A program made the position numbers and the translations under genes. A stretch of 64,000 bases of DNA from Arthrobacter sp. MN05-02 (GTDB lineage: Bacteria > Actinomycetota > Actinomycetes > Actinomycetales > Micrococcaceae). Under the pieces are notes generated by a model, which was not told the DNA's origin, did not search any database, and saw only the letters and a list, made by a program, of their open reading frames with translations. This document shows positions 25,338-34,237 of this stretch, one piece after another (the stretch's first letter is position 1; each line of letters starts with the position of its first letter). The stretch spans positions 682,001 through 746,000 of the forward strand of contig AP018697.1 in the NCBI GenBank assembly GCA_004001285.1. The letters run 5' to 3'.

Positions 25338-26447
25338 ATGGGCTCCGTTATCCGATCCGCCGGTATGCGCGGCTTCCGCACGGTGGTGGAGCAGTTCGGG
25401 GGCGACGCCGAGGCGCTCGCGGGCAGGTACCGCGTGCCGCTCGCGGCGCTCGACAGCGACGACGTCCTCGTGCCCGACATCGCGATGGCGAAGCTCCTCG
25501 AGGGTGCGGCGCGTGAGCTGCCCTGCCCGGACCTCGGACTGCGCATCTCCGAGTACCAGGACATCGGCATCCTCGGGCCGCTCGCCGTGGCCGTCCAGAA
25601 TTCGCCGACCGTCGGGGCTGCGCTGGAATGCGCATCCCAGTTCCTCTTCCTGCACAGTCCCGTGCTGCGCTTCACGATCGTGTCCGACCCGGAGGGGCGC
25701 CCCGGCGACGTCGGCCTCTGCTACGGGTCCTCGGAGGGGACACCGCCCCGGCAGGCCACCGACGCCATCCTCGCCTTCGCGCACCGCATGATCCGCTTCC
25801 TGTTGGACGGCCCGTACGGGCTCCACTCCGTGCACCTCTCGCACCTGCCGAAGGCGTCCGCGGCGCGCTATGCCGAGTTCTTCGGCGCCGAGGTCCGGTT
25901 CGGGCAGCCCGCCTCGCTGTTGCGCGTCCCGCGGAGCCTGCTCGACCGGCCGCTCGCCGGCGTGGACGGGACACTCCGCGAGATCGCCTTGGAGTACCTC
26001 CGCACCCACTTCCCCGAGCCGGGGCGCGTCGTGGCACCGCAGGTCCGCAACGCCATCGACCGCATGCTGGGCACCTCGCCGTCCGGGATCGACTCCGCCG
26101 CCAGGCTCCTGGGGATGCATCCACGGACACTCCAGCGCAGGCTGGCCGCTGAGGGCACCTCCTTCGGGGCGCTGCTCGACGACGTCCGGCGGGATACGGC
26201 GCTCCGCCTCCTGACGCGCACGGACCTGCCGCTGCAGCAGGTCGCCGGGCTGGTCGGTCTGTCCGAGCAGTCGGCCCTCACGCGCTGTGTCCGCCGCTGG
26301 TACGGCAGAACGCCGAGCGCGGTGCGCTCCGGTGGGGCAACCGGCGTCGGGCCGGTTCCTCCACCAGGCCCGACCGCCCGCACCTACACTGACAGGCAGG
26401 ACACGCAGGCCGGAAGGGGGAGCGGTGGCAGGGATCACGAGCGCTGA
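25338..26447 (+). CDS. AraC-family transcriptional regulator, VirS/OruR type
   Basis: A 369-residue regulator. The N-terminal ~200 residues match the AraC_arabinose-binding-like domain (Pfam Arabinose_bd: GFRTVVEQFGGDAEALAGRY ... YQDIGILGPLAVAVQNSPTVG). The C-terminal HTH_18 domain has SAARLLGMHPRTLQRRLAAEG and LPLQQVAGLVGLSEQSALTR. It faces the FMO operon across a 70-base gap and is likely its activator, as VirS is for mymA. The last 23 bases overlap the next gene in another frame. The ATG at 25338 is used because the upstream TTG at 25302 is part of the probable -35 box. The tail after WYGRTPSAVRSG is non-conserved. Confidence 0.87.
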   Translation: MGSVIRSAGMRGFRTVVEQFGGDAEALAGRYRVPLAALDSDDVLVPDIAMAKLLEGAARELPCPDLGLRISEYQDIGILGPLAVAVQNSPTVGAALECASQFLFLHSPVLRFTIVSDPEGRPGDVGLCYGSSEGTPPRQATDAILAFAHRMIRFLLDGPYGLHSVHLSHLPKASAARYAEFFGAEVRFGQPASLLRVPRSLLDRPLAGVDGTLREIALEYLRTHFPEPGRVVAPQVRNAIDRMLGTSPSGIDSAARLLGMHPRTLQRRLAAEGTSFGALLDDVRRDTALRLLTRTDLPLQQVAGLVGLSEQSALTRCVRRWYGRTPSAVRSGGATGVGPVPPPGPTARTYTDRQDTQAGRGSGGRDHER

Positions 26448-27408
26448 TGTCGCCCGCGAGAGCGGGGTGTCGCGCACCACCGTCAGCTACGTCCTGACCG
26501 GGCGGGACGGCGTCAACATCTCGGCCGAGACCCGCCGCCGCGTCCGGGAGACCGCGATCCGCCTCGGGTACGCCCCGTCGGCGGCAGCCCGGGCGCTGCG
26601 CACCGGGCGCAGTGACCTGGTGCTGTGCCTCCTGCCGGACTGGCCCGTCGGACCGGTGATCGAGACCCTGCTGGACGAACTCGCCGACGAACTGGCGGGT
26701 CGCGGGTTGTCGGTCCTCGTGCACCACGGCCGGGGATCGCGCCCCCTCACCGATCTCTGGCGGGCGGTGACGCCGCGTGCGGTGATCGGCTTCGCCCCGT
26801 TCGCCGAGGACGATCTCCTCGCCATGCGCCAGGCCGGCATCCAGGTGCTCGGGACCCTCGGCGAGGAGCACCAGCCCGATGCGGATCTGCCGTCCCGGAG
26901 CCAGCTGGAGATCGGCGCCCTCCAGGCCCGGCGGCTCGCAGGACGACAGGGTGCACGGATCGGCTACGCCTGGCCTCCGGATGCCCGGCTCGAGGTCTTC
27001 GCCCGCGACCGCCTGCTCGGTGTGCAGCGCGCCTGCTCGGAGCTGGGACTCCCGGACCCGCACGTGCTGCCTGTCGCCCTCGACGTGCCCGCTGCTGCCA
27101 CCGCTGTCCGTGCCTGGCGGGAGCAGGGCGTCACCGCCGTCGCGGCCTACAACGACGACGTCGCACTCGCGGTTCTCGCAGGCCTGCGGGCGGAGGGGCT
27201 GGCCTGTCCCGGCGACTGTTCCGTGGTGGGCGTCGACGACGTCCCGGCGGCACGCCTCGCGGCGCCTCCGCTCACGACGGTCTCCCAGTCGATCGAGGTC
27301 CAGGCCCGATACCTGGCGGCCCTCGTGCTGGCCGATCTCGACGGCTCGGTGGAGAAGCCCGGGCATCCGGGTCACGGACTGCACCTGGTGGAGCGGGAGT
27401 CCGCCTGA
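26425..27408 (+). CDS. LacI-family transcriptional regulator
   Basis: A 327-residue regulator starting at GTG 26425, preceded by GGAAGGGGG. The LacI helix-turn-helix is at the extreme N-terminus (ITSADVARESGVSRTTVSYV); the effector domain ends with the usual VGVDDVPAARLAAPPLTTVSQ. The gene overlaps the AraC gene and has no metabolic neighbour on its strand; the next coding sequence is a small protein. The regulated genes are therefore unknown. The effector domain is short of charged sugar-binding residues recognisable by eye, so no ligand is proposed. Confidence 0.88.
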   Translation: MAGITSADVARESGVSRTTVSYVLTGRDGVNISAETRRRVRETAIRLGYAPSAAARALRTGRSDLVLCLLPDWPVGPVIETLLDELADELAGRGLSVLVHHGRGSRPLTDLWRAVTPRAVIGFAPFAEDDLLAMRQAGIQVLGTLGEEHQPDADLPSRSQLEIGALQARRLAGRQGARIGYAWPPDARLEVFARDRLLGVQRACSELGLPDPHVLPVALDVPAAATAVRAWREQGVTAVAAYNDDVALAVLAGLRAEGLACPGDCSVVGVDDVPAARLAAPPLTTVSQSIEVQARYLAALVLADLDGSVEKPGHPGHGLHLVERESA

Positions 27409-27641
27409 CACTCGCCGTCGGGGGCAGCGGTGCCACGCACGTCGGCAACCCGACCCGGGTGCGTCATTACGACGGCGTGGTTTAGAAATACGTCCTCGTC
27501 GGCTTCAGGCACAAGCTCGATCGGCTATGGTGGTGGGCAATTGGAGCTTTCAAGCTCCTCCGTGGCTGATCGCATTCGAGCGTGATCCGCGCAGTGGGCA
27601 GGATTTGACCCGCCGGTTGCGACAAGTCGAGGACTACCGAC

Positions 27642-28061
27642 ATGTCGAACTGCACGAAAATTCCCTATCCCACTCTTCGTGCCGCTGAGTTGGCGATTCG
27701 AGCCGTGACCCGAAAATACGCGGCATCTGGCCGGAAGGGTCCGCGGGGTGCGTATTTCTGCAGCGCGTGCCGAAGCTGGCACGTCACGTCCAAAGCAGCA
27801 ACACGGACCCCGCAGTGGAGAAGGAACAGGCTCGGCGCTGAACGGCCGTACGTCGGTCCTTCGATTCAAGAGTGTGCCGATGCTCCGAGGCATTGTCCGC
27901 CATCAGTAGCAACGACCCGTCCTTGTTCCCCTGCAATCCGCTTCGACGGCCGGCGCAGGCGCAACAATACACAGCCCGGCAGGCAGGAAGGGCCGGAGCA
28001 CTGCTCCGGCCCTTCCCGTGCACCATGCGGTCCTGCGCCCGCAGGAACGCCTTACGGGTAG
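27642..28061 (+). CDS. Small cysteine-containing protein of unknown function
   Basis: The first ~50 residues look real: SNCTKIPYPTLRAAELAI, then a basic segment, then YFCSACRSWHVTSK, a C(x)nCxxCxxxH arrangement that could bind zinc. Short proteins of this type occur as orphans in Arthrobacter genomes. The last ~85 residues are low-complexity Arg/Pro-rich and overlap the terminator and stop of the convergent gene, so either the 3' part is an accident or a frameshift hides an earlier stop. GAGGA lies 10 bases before the ATG. The surrounding 27409-27985 stretch is visibly richer in A+T than its neighbours and holds no other gene; a perfect 7-bp inverted repeat (GGAGCTT/AAGCTCC) lies at 27543-27558. 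Confidence 0.5.
   Translation: MSNCTKIPYPTLRAAELAIRAVTRKYAASGRKGPRGAYFCSACRSWHVTSKAATRTPQWRRNRLGAERPYVGPSIQECADAPRHCPPSVATTRPCSPAIRFDGRRRRNNTQPGRQEGPEHCSGPSRAPCGPAPAGTPYG
27987..28015. terminator. Terminator hairpin
   Basis: Perfect 13-bp stem GAAGGGCCGGAGC (27987-27999) with its complement (28003-28015) and a 3-base loop, 37 bases past the stop of the minus-strand gene at 28052. Confidence 0.8.
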
Positions 28062-29944
28062 CGCTCCACGTAGCTCGGCGTCCCCGTGTTCGCGTTGCTC
28101 ACCGGTGCGCCGGTGTCGTTCACCACGTGATCGATCGTGCCCGCGCCGAGGTTGACGGTCAGGACGTGGTCGAGCACCACTCCGGGGGTGTCCGGCACCT
28201 CGAAGCCACGCGTCGCGTGGATGGTCGGATCCACGTTGGTGAAGATGTACGAACCGCCGCCCTCCAGGGTGTGGTGCTTCACGTCGTCGGCCACCTTGAA
28301 GCCGGCCCAGCCGAGGACGCCGTCGTGCTGCCATGCGGCCTGGTTGGGCGGGTCGTACGGGAGCTCGTTCTGGAAGAAGACCGTGCGGCCGTTCTCCCCG
28401 TTCCAGATGACGTTGTACTCCTGGTAGTGCTCCACGAACAGGCCCGTGGCCGTGACGTCGTCGCCGTTCACGATCACGCCGTTGCGCCCGGTGCTGACGT
28501 CCCAGCCGAAGGACCCCTCGTTGCCGTGGTCGGCACGCCACACCCAGGTGTGGTCGATCAGCACGTCGTCGCTGTTGATCTCGAGGCTCACATCCGCCTT
28601 GCCCACGTGCGGGCCGCCGATGCGGAAGTACACATCGCTCAGCGTCGTCGGGTTGGCTGGATCGCTGTGCTTCGCGCCGTTGTTGCCGTTCTTCGTCCCG
28701 ACCTGCAGCAGGACGGGGGAGTTGACGGTGCCGCCGTCGATCGTGACGCCGGCGATGACGACGCCCGGGACGTCAGCGACGCGCAGAGGAGTCGCTCCGT
28801 CCACGGCGGTCAGGGTCGCGTGGCCGAGACCGAGGACCACGGTGTCCGCCCGCTTCACCGCGATGGTCTGCGCGATGTCGTAGACGCCCGGGGTGAGGAG
28901 GAGATGCTTGCCGCGGGCCAGGGCGTTGTTGATCGCCTGCACGGAGTCGCCGGGACGGGCGACGAAGAACTCGGACAGCGGGATGGTGCGTCCCGGCGTC
29001 AGGCCGTCTTTCCACGAAATGCCACGGGAGTTCGACTGGGCGGCGGGCACGCGGACGCTGTACGAGCCGGCGTTGTCCGCGAACAGGTACGGCTTTTCGC
29101 GGCTGACCGGCGTCCGGTCGACCGTGGTGTACGGGGGAGTGGGGAAGCCCTCGTCGGAGGGGGCGCCCTCGGTGCCGGAGAAGACCTGGTTCCAGACGCC
29201 GTTGGACCAGCTGCCGATCTCGCTGTTGCGCGTCAGCCACTGCTGCTGGGAGCCGTTGACGATGTCGCCGGCCTTCGAATCGGCGAGGTAGCCGCCGCTC
29301 GCGAATTGGGGACCGGCGGTGCAGTAGTCCATCAGCGAGAGGGTGCCGCCGGTGACGTCCACCCGGCGGAGGGAGACCGCCTGGGAGACGGCCCAGAAGT
29401 TGGCCGTGGCCCGGCAGCCGTCCTGACCGGCGCCGTTGACCTCGAGGGTCAGGTTGGAGAGCGTCCGCCAGAAGTTGTTGAGCGCTATGCAGTTGGCGGT
29501 GCCGTTGTCCTCCAGGCAGCGGTTGTAGACCTCGATCTTGCCGTTGATGGTCACATCGGAGGGTGATGCCCCGAGGCCGGCCACCTCGGTGTAGTAGCCG
29601 ACCTTGAACTGCAGTGGTTCGGTGTCGGTGCCGTAGGTGCCGGGCAGGAACAGGAGTGCCTCCCGTTCGGTGCCCATCTCGTTGTCGATCTGCCGGGCGT
29701 TGACGGCGTCGACCGCTGCCTGGATCTCGCCGACCGGCATGCTCGGATCGAAGATCGTCACGTTGGGCCCGAAGTCCGGCCTGGCGGTCGGGGGAGTCTT
29801 CTTCGTGGCGACCGGCGTCGTTCCCGCCGGATCGAGCGGGGGAGCTGCGATGGCCGTGGCTCCTGCTCCGGTGGCCAGGAGCATCGTGGCTCCGAGCACT
29901 GCTGCCAGGCGGGTTCGCCCGGCCCTGGCTGTGGGGGGTGTCAT
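28052..29944 (-). CDS. Secreted right-handed beta-helix protein (pectate-lyase-fold, GH55-like)
   Basis: A 630-residue exported protein. Signal peptide at residues 1-35 (TRLAAVLGATMLLATGAGATAIA). Two parallel beta-helix-type halves are suggested: residues ~60-260 (GEIQAAVDAVNARQI ... EALLFLPGTYGTDTEPLQF) and ~310-600 (DSVQAINNALARGKHLLLTPGVYDI ... VVIAGVTIDGGTV). A twin beta-helix is typical of family 55 exo-1,3-glucanases and related proteins; similar actinobacterial proteins are sometimes wrongly named adenylyl cyclase. Catalytic residues could not be identified. It may degrade or bind extracellular polysaccharide. The ATG at 29944 is preceded by GAGAGG and heads the signal peptide; the longer frame upstream does not. 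Confidence 0.75.
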   Translation of the reverse strand: MTPPTARAGRTRLAAVLGATMLLATGAGATAIAAPPLDPAGTTPVATKKTPPTARPDFGPNVTIFDPSMPVGEIQAAVDAVNARQIDNEMGTEREALLFLPGTYGTDTEPLQFKVGYYTEVAGLGASPSDVTINGKIEVYNRCLEDNGTANCIALNNFWRTLSNLTLEVNGAGQDGCRATANFWAVSQAVSLRRVDVTGGTLSLMDYCTAGPQFASGGYLADSKAGDIVNGSQQQWLTRNSEIGSWSNGVWNQVFSGTEGAPSDEGFPTPPYTTVDRTPVSREKPYLFADNAGSYSVRVPAAQSNSRGISWKDGLTPGRTIPLSEFFVARPGDSVQAINNALARGKHLLLTPGVYDIAQTIAVKRADTVVLGLGHATLTAVDGATPLRVADVPGVVIAGVTIDGGTVNSPVLLQVGTKNGNNGAKHSDPANPTTLSDVYFRIGGPHVGKADVSLEINSDDVLIDHTWVWRADHGNEGSFGWDVSTGRNGVIVNGDDVTATGLFVEHYQEYNVIWNGENGRTVFFQNELPYDPPNQAAWQHDGVLGWAGFKVADDVKHHTLEGGGSYIFTNVDPTIHATRGFEVPDTPGVVLDHVLTVNLGAGTIDHVVNDTGAPVSNANTGTPSYVERYP

Positions 29945-30170
29945 GCTGAACGGTTCCTCTCCGTCGAGGTGGTCCTGCCGGTAATCGGCGATAACGCTGG
30001 TGAATCGTGTCACCAGGGAATGAGGGAATTACATCCCCGGAAGGAGACGAAGTCAAGGCACGTCGAAAGGAGCCGTGCATTGATGGACTGCCGTGCTGGT
30101 GCTAAAGCTTGGAGGAACACTGCCGGCGGAATTCGGCAGCCAGGCACCGCCCCCGACGCGAGGAGACACC

Positions 30171-30485
30171 ATGGCAACGCCCGACGACGAAGAGCGCACC
30201 CTCAGCGAGTGGAGCCGGACCCTGACCCAGGCCCTGCAGATCCTCGACCTGGAGGTGGACCATCCGCGGATCGTCGAGCTGGCCGAGCGGTCCGCCCAGC
30301 TCGTGTCGCCCTCCGCCGGGGCCATCAGCGCCTTTCTCGTGGGCTATGCCGCCGGCACCGTGACCACGCGCAGCCGCGACGAGGCGAGTGCCGCGGTGGA
30401 GAAGGCGGCGAACACCGTGACGACCGTTCTTCGGAAGGACGAGGAGACCCGCGAGGAGGAGGGCTGGACGGGCAGCGCCCAGTAG
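30171..30485 (+). CDS. DUF6457 domain-containing protein
   Basis: A 104-residue helical protein: LSEWSRTLTQALQILDLEVD, then ILDLEVDHPRIVELAERSAQLVSPSAGAISAFLVGYAAGT. This motif is found alone or fused to MobA-type molybdenum-cofactor guanylyltransferases in actinobacteria; a link to the molybdopterin enzyme at 31820 is possible but only by proximity. ATG 30171 is preceded by GAGGAG. Cytosolic, no membrane segment. Confidence 0.75.
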   Translation: MATPDDEERTLSEWSRTLTQALQILDLEVDHPRIVELAERSAQLVSPSAGAISAFLVGYAAGTVTTRSRDEASAAVEKAANTVTTVLRKDEETREEEGWTGSAQ

Positions 30486-30495
30486 CCTCGAGCGG

Positions 30496-31755
30496 TCAGG
30501 CCGGGACCGTGGTCCGGTCCCGGCCCGAGGCACGCGCGAGGGTCCACGCCAGCACGACGACGACCGGGACCGCTGCTGCCAGGCCGAGGCCCGCGTAGCC
30601 CAGCAGCACGAGCGCCGGTCCGGCGAGGGCGCCGCCCAGGGCGCCGGCGAGGTTCATGACGAGGTCCGACGACCCCTGCACCGGCGCGCGCTCGGTCACG
30701 TCGACGGCACCTGCGAGGAGTGCTGACGCCGAGACGACACAGGCGGACCAGCCCAGGCCGAGCAGCACCAGGCTTGCGGTCACCCACGCCTCGGAACCGG
30801 AGCCCTGCCATGCGGTCATCAGCGCTGCGAGCAGCAGTAGCTGGCCGCAGAGGATGCCTCGGGTGTGTCCGGCGCGGTCGGCGATCCAGCCGAAGACCGG
30901 TGAGAGAGCGTACATCCCGGCCACGTGGAGGCTGATGGTCAGCCCCACGACCGTCAGTCCGGCGCCGTGGTCGTGCAGGTGCACCGGCGTCATGGACATC
31001 AGGGAGACCATGGCGGCGTGGCTCACGGCGATGCTGACCACCGCATAGCGCGCGGCAGGATTCCGGGCGAGGACAGCTAACCCCCGCCGTCGCTCCGGGG
31101 GTGCGCTCCCCGTCGGGCGGTCGGCGGCCTGGCGCCGCAGCGCGGTCAGGAGCGGGTCCGGCCGCAGCCCCAGCGAGTAGACGGCGGCTGCTGCGGCCTG
31201 CGCCGCGGCGGAGAAGACGAAGCCCCCACTGAGCGGGGGGATGCCGAGGACGCCCGCCACGGCCTCGCCGGGTTCGAAGAGGTTCGGTCCGAGGACGGCT
31301 CCGATGGTCGTGGACCACACCACGACGGCGAGGCTGCGGCCGCGCGTCGCGTCGGTCGCCAGGTCGGTGGCGGCGAAGCGGGCCTGCAGTCCCGTGGCCG
31401 ACCCGGATCCGAGGAGCACGAGTGCCACGAGCAGCAGCGGGAACAGCGAGAGCGACGCCGCCGTGATGGCGAGCAACGCGCCGGCGCCGGCGACGACGGC
31501 GCCCGTCGAGAGGGACACGCGGCGCCCCCTGCGCTGGGCGAGGGTGGCGAGGGGGACGGCTGCGGCGGCGGCACCGAGCGTGGCCATGGTGGCCGCCATC
31601 CCGGACCAGGCGCTGGAACCCGAGGTCTCTGCAGCGAGTAGCGCACCGAGGGACAGCGTCGCCCCGGCGCCCACGCCACCCAGGACCTGCGCGACGACGA
31701 GAACGCGGATGACGCGACGTTGCTCGTCGTGCTGCTGGTCCCGTTCCCGATCCAT
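30496..31755 (-). CDS. MFS transporter
   Basis: A 419-residue major facilitator with 12 predicted membrane helices, beginning RVLVVAQVLGGVGAGATLSLGALLAAETSG. The loop between helices 2 and 3 reads LAQRRGRRVSLSTG, a usable MFS signature. A central cytosolic loop lies near residues 200-225 (TALRRQAADRPTGSAPPERRR). It resembles drug or small-molecule exporters; no substrate can be inferred. Single gene, ten bases past the convergent DUF6457 gene. Confidence 0.88.
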   Translation of the reverse strand: MDRERDQQHDEQRRVIRVLVVAQVLGGVGAGATLSLGALLAAETSGSSAWSGMAATMATLGAAAAAVPLATLAQRRGRRVSLSTGAVVAGAGALLAITAASLSLFPLLLVALVLLGSGSATGLQARFAATDLATDATRGRSLAVVVWSTTIGAVLGPNLFEPGEAVAGVLGIPPLSGGFVFSAAAQAAAAAVYSLGLRPDPLLTALRRQAADRPTGSAPPERRRGLAVLARNPAARYAVVSIAVSHAAMVSLMSMTPVHLHDHGAGLTVVGLTISLHVAGMYALSPVFGWIADRAGHTRGILCGQLLLLAALMTAWQGSGSEAWVTASLVLLGLGWSACVVSASALLAGAVDVTERAPVQGSSDLVMNLAGALGGALAGPALVLLGYAGLGLAAAVPVVVVLAWTLARASGRDRTTVPA

Positions 31756-31819
31756 CCGGCCCGTCCCTCGTGGTCGCTGACCGGAGCAGTCTACTGGCGG
31801 GGAGCTGTCCCGTCGGGGG

Positions 31820-34237
31820 CTAGGCGTTCGAGGCCTCCGCCTCCTTCACGGGTACTCCTGTGCCGGCGACCGGGAAGCCGTCCGGTTCGGGGTCGGGCAC
31901 CTGGGCGGTCGCTTCGGCGTCGTGCTTGGAAGGCGCCGTGTGCGTGCTCGGCTCGAACCGGACGATGATCTGCTTCGACGTGGGGGTGTTGCTGCCCTGC
32001 GCCACCTCGTCGAGGGGCACCAGGACGTTCGCCTCGGGATAGTACGACGCCGCGCAGCCGCGTGCGGTCGGGTACGAGACGACGCGGTAGGCGCGGAGCA
32101 CGCGCTGCACGCCGTCGTCGTACACGCCGTGGATGTCCACGTTCTGGCCGTCCTTCAGGCCCAGTTCGGCGATGTCCTCGGGATTGATGAACACCACGTG
32201 CCGGCCCTTCTTGATGCCGCGGTAGCGGTCGTTGTTGCCGTAGATGGTGGTGTTCCACTGGTCGTGCGCGCACAGGGACTGCAGGATCAGCGTCCCCTCG
32301 GGGCGCTCGAGGTACTCGAGGTCGTTGACGGTGAGGACGGCCTTGCCCGTGGGCGTGTTGAACGTACGCGAGTCGCGCGGGCCGTTCGCGAGGATGAAGC
32401 CGCCGTCCTGCCGGATCTTGCGGTTGTAGTCCTCGCAGCCCTCGACCACGTGCGCGATGTGTTCGCGGATGAGGTCGTAGTCCTTCTCGAAGCCCTCCCA
32501 GTCGGCGTCGATCTTCCCGTCGATCGTGGCGCGTGCGAGCCGGCTGACGATGGCGGGCTCGGAGAGCAGGTTCTCCGAGACCGGCTCCACGCTGCCCCAG
32601 GAGGGGTGCACCGCGCACACGGTGTCCTCGACCGAGACGAACTGGACGCCCGTGGCCTGACGGTCGATCTCGGTGCGGCCCTTGCAGGGCAGAATCAGCG
32701 CCTCCTTGCCCGTCACGAGGTGCGAGCGGTTGAGCTTGATCGAGATCTGCACGGTCATGTCGGTGTTCTCGAACGCCTTCTCGGCCACCTGCGTGTCCGA
32801 GATGGCCGAGACCAGGTTCCCGCCGAGCGCCACGAGGACCTTCACCTTGCCGTCGCGCATGCGCTTGATCGACTCCACGGCGTCGGCGCCGTGCTCCCGT
32901 GGCGGTTCGAAGCCGAACTCCCTGCCGAGGGCGTCCATGAAGGTGGGCGGCATCTGCTCCCAGATGCCCATGGTGCGGTCGCCCTGCACGTTGCTGTGGC
33001 CGCGGATGGGGGAGGCGCCCGCGCCCGGCTTGCCCATGTTGCCGCGCAGCAGCAGGAGGTTGATCATCTCCTTAATGGTGGCGACACCCTTCTTCTGCTG
33101 GGTGATGCCCATGGCCCACGTGATGATCACCTTGTCGGCGGCGATGTACCGGGCGGCGAGCTCGTCGATCTCCTCCGTGCGCAGGCCCGTGGCTTCGAGG
33201 ACGGTGGCCTCGTCGAGGGTCAGCAGGTACTCGCGCAGCTCGTCCAGGCCCTCGCAGTGCTCCTCGAGGAAGGCGTGGTCCAGGACCGTCCCGGGGTTCT
33301 TCGCCTCGGCCTCGAAGACGCGCTTGGACACGGCCTGCAGGAGGGCCATGTCGCCGCCGAGCCGGATCTGGAGGAACTGGTCCGCGATCTCGGTGCCCTT
33401 GCCGATGACGCCCCGGACCAGCTGCGGGTTCTTGTAGCGCTTGAGCGATGCCTCGGGAAGGGGATTGACGGCGACGATCTGCCCGCCGCTGCGCTTGCAG
33501 GCCTCCAGCTCGGTCAGCATGCGCGGGTGGTTGGTGCCCGGATTCTGCCCCATGACGATGATGAGGTCCGCGTCCGCGTAGTCGTCGAAGGTGACGGTCG
33601 CCTTGCCGATGCCGATGGTCTGGCCCATGGCCCAGCCGGAGGACTCATGGCACATGTTGGAGCAGTCGGGGAGGTTGTTGGTGCCGTAGCCGCGTGCGAA
33701 CAGCTGGTACAGGAAGGCCGCTTCGTTCGAGGTGCGGCCGCTGGTGTAGAAGGCCGCCTCGTCGGGGGAGTCCAGGCTCTTCAGCTTGTTCCCGACGATC
33801 TCGAAGGCCTCGTCCCAGCTGACCGGCCGGTAGTGGTCCTCGCCGGCCGGTTTGTAGACGGGCTCGACGAGGCGTCCCTGCATACCGAGCCAGTAGTCGG
33901 AATGCGAGCGCAGGTCGCTGAGGGAGTGTTCGGACCAGAAGTCGGAGGAGATGACGACGGGCGTCGCCTCCCAGGTGACGGCCTTGGCACCGTTCTCGCA
34001 GAATTCGAAGGTCTTGCGCTTGTGCGGATCCGGCCAGGCGCAGCTCGGGCAGTCGAACCCGTCCTTGTGGTTCATCTTGAGGGTGGTCTTCAACGTGCGC
34101 TCCACGCCCATGTGCTCCAGCGCGGGCTTCATGGAGTGGTAGACGCCGGGGATGCCGGCCGCCCACTCCTTCGGCCGTTTCTCGACCCGGAGCTCGCTCT
34201 CGTCGACTTCTTCTACACGGGGTTCCTTGCGCGTCAT
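31820..34237 (-). CDS. FdhF/YdeP-family molybdopterin oxidoreductase
   Basis: An 805-residue cytosolic enzyme of the formate dehydrogenase alpha-like YdeP group. Near the N-terminus, FDCPSCAWPDPHKR (about 56-69) is the only cysteine pair of a possible Fe-S site, fewer than the CxxCxxxC of true formate dehydrogenases. Molybdopterin motifs follow: ASGWAMGQTIGIGKATV, IIVMGQNPGTNHPRML, and VTWAMGITQQKKGVATIKEMINLLLLRGNMGKPGAG. The C-terminal molybdopterin-dinucleotide-binding domain is at ~670-780 (VNDLEYLERPEGTLILQSLCAHDQWNTTIYGNNDRY). E. coli YdeP is linked to acid resistance; the actual substrate is unknown. ATG 34237 has GAAGAGG upstream; longer frames are not conserved. Confidence 0.88.
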   Translation of the reverse strand: MTRKEPRVEEVDESELRVEKRPKEWAAGIPGVYHSMKPALEHMGVERTLKTTLKMNHKDGFDCPSCAWPDPHKRKTFEFCENGAKAVTWEATPVVISSDFWSEHSLSDLRSHSDYWLGMQGRLVEPVYKPAGEDHYRPVSWDEAFEIVGNKLKSLDSPDEAAFYTSGRTSNEAAFLYQLFARGYGTNNLPDCSNMCHESSGWAMGQTIGIGKATVTFDDYADADLIIVMGQNPGTNHPRMLTELEACKRSGGQIVAVNPLPEASLKRYKNPQLVRGVIGKGTEIADQFLQIRLGGDMALLQAVSKRVFEAEAKNPGTVLDHAFLEEHCEGLDELREYLLTLDEATVLEATGLRTEEIDELAARYIAADKVIITWAMGITQQKKGVATIKEMINLLLLRGNMGKPGAGASPIRGHSNVQGDRTMGIWEQMPPTFMDALGREFGFEPPREHGADAVESIKRMRDGKVKVLVALGGNLVSAISDTQVAEKAFENTDMTVQISIKLNRSHLVTGKEALILPCKGRTEIDRQATGVQFVSVEDTVCAVHPSWGSVEPVSENLLSEPAIVSRLARATIDGKIDADWEGFEKDYDLIREHIAHVVEGCEDYNRKIRQDGGFILANGPRDSRTFNTPTGKAVLTVNDLEYLERPEGTLILQSLCAHDQWNTTIYGNNDRYRGIKKGRHVVFINPEDIAELGLKDGQNVDIHGVYDDGVQRVLRAYRVVSYPTARGCAASYYPEANVLVPLDEVAQGSNTPTSKQIIVRFEPSTHTAPSKHDAEATAQVPDPEPDGFPVAGTGVPVKEAEASNA

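Noticed and set aside
27540..27650. tRNA-like sequence (GGATTTGACCCGCC)
   Set aside because: Resembles a T-arm in reverse, but no acceptor stem or anticodon arm could be paired.
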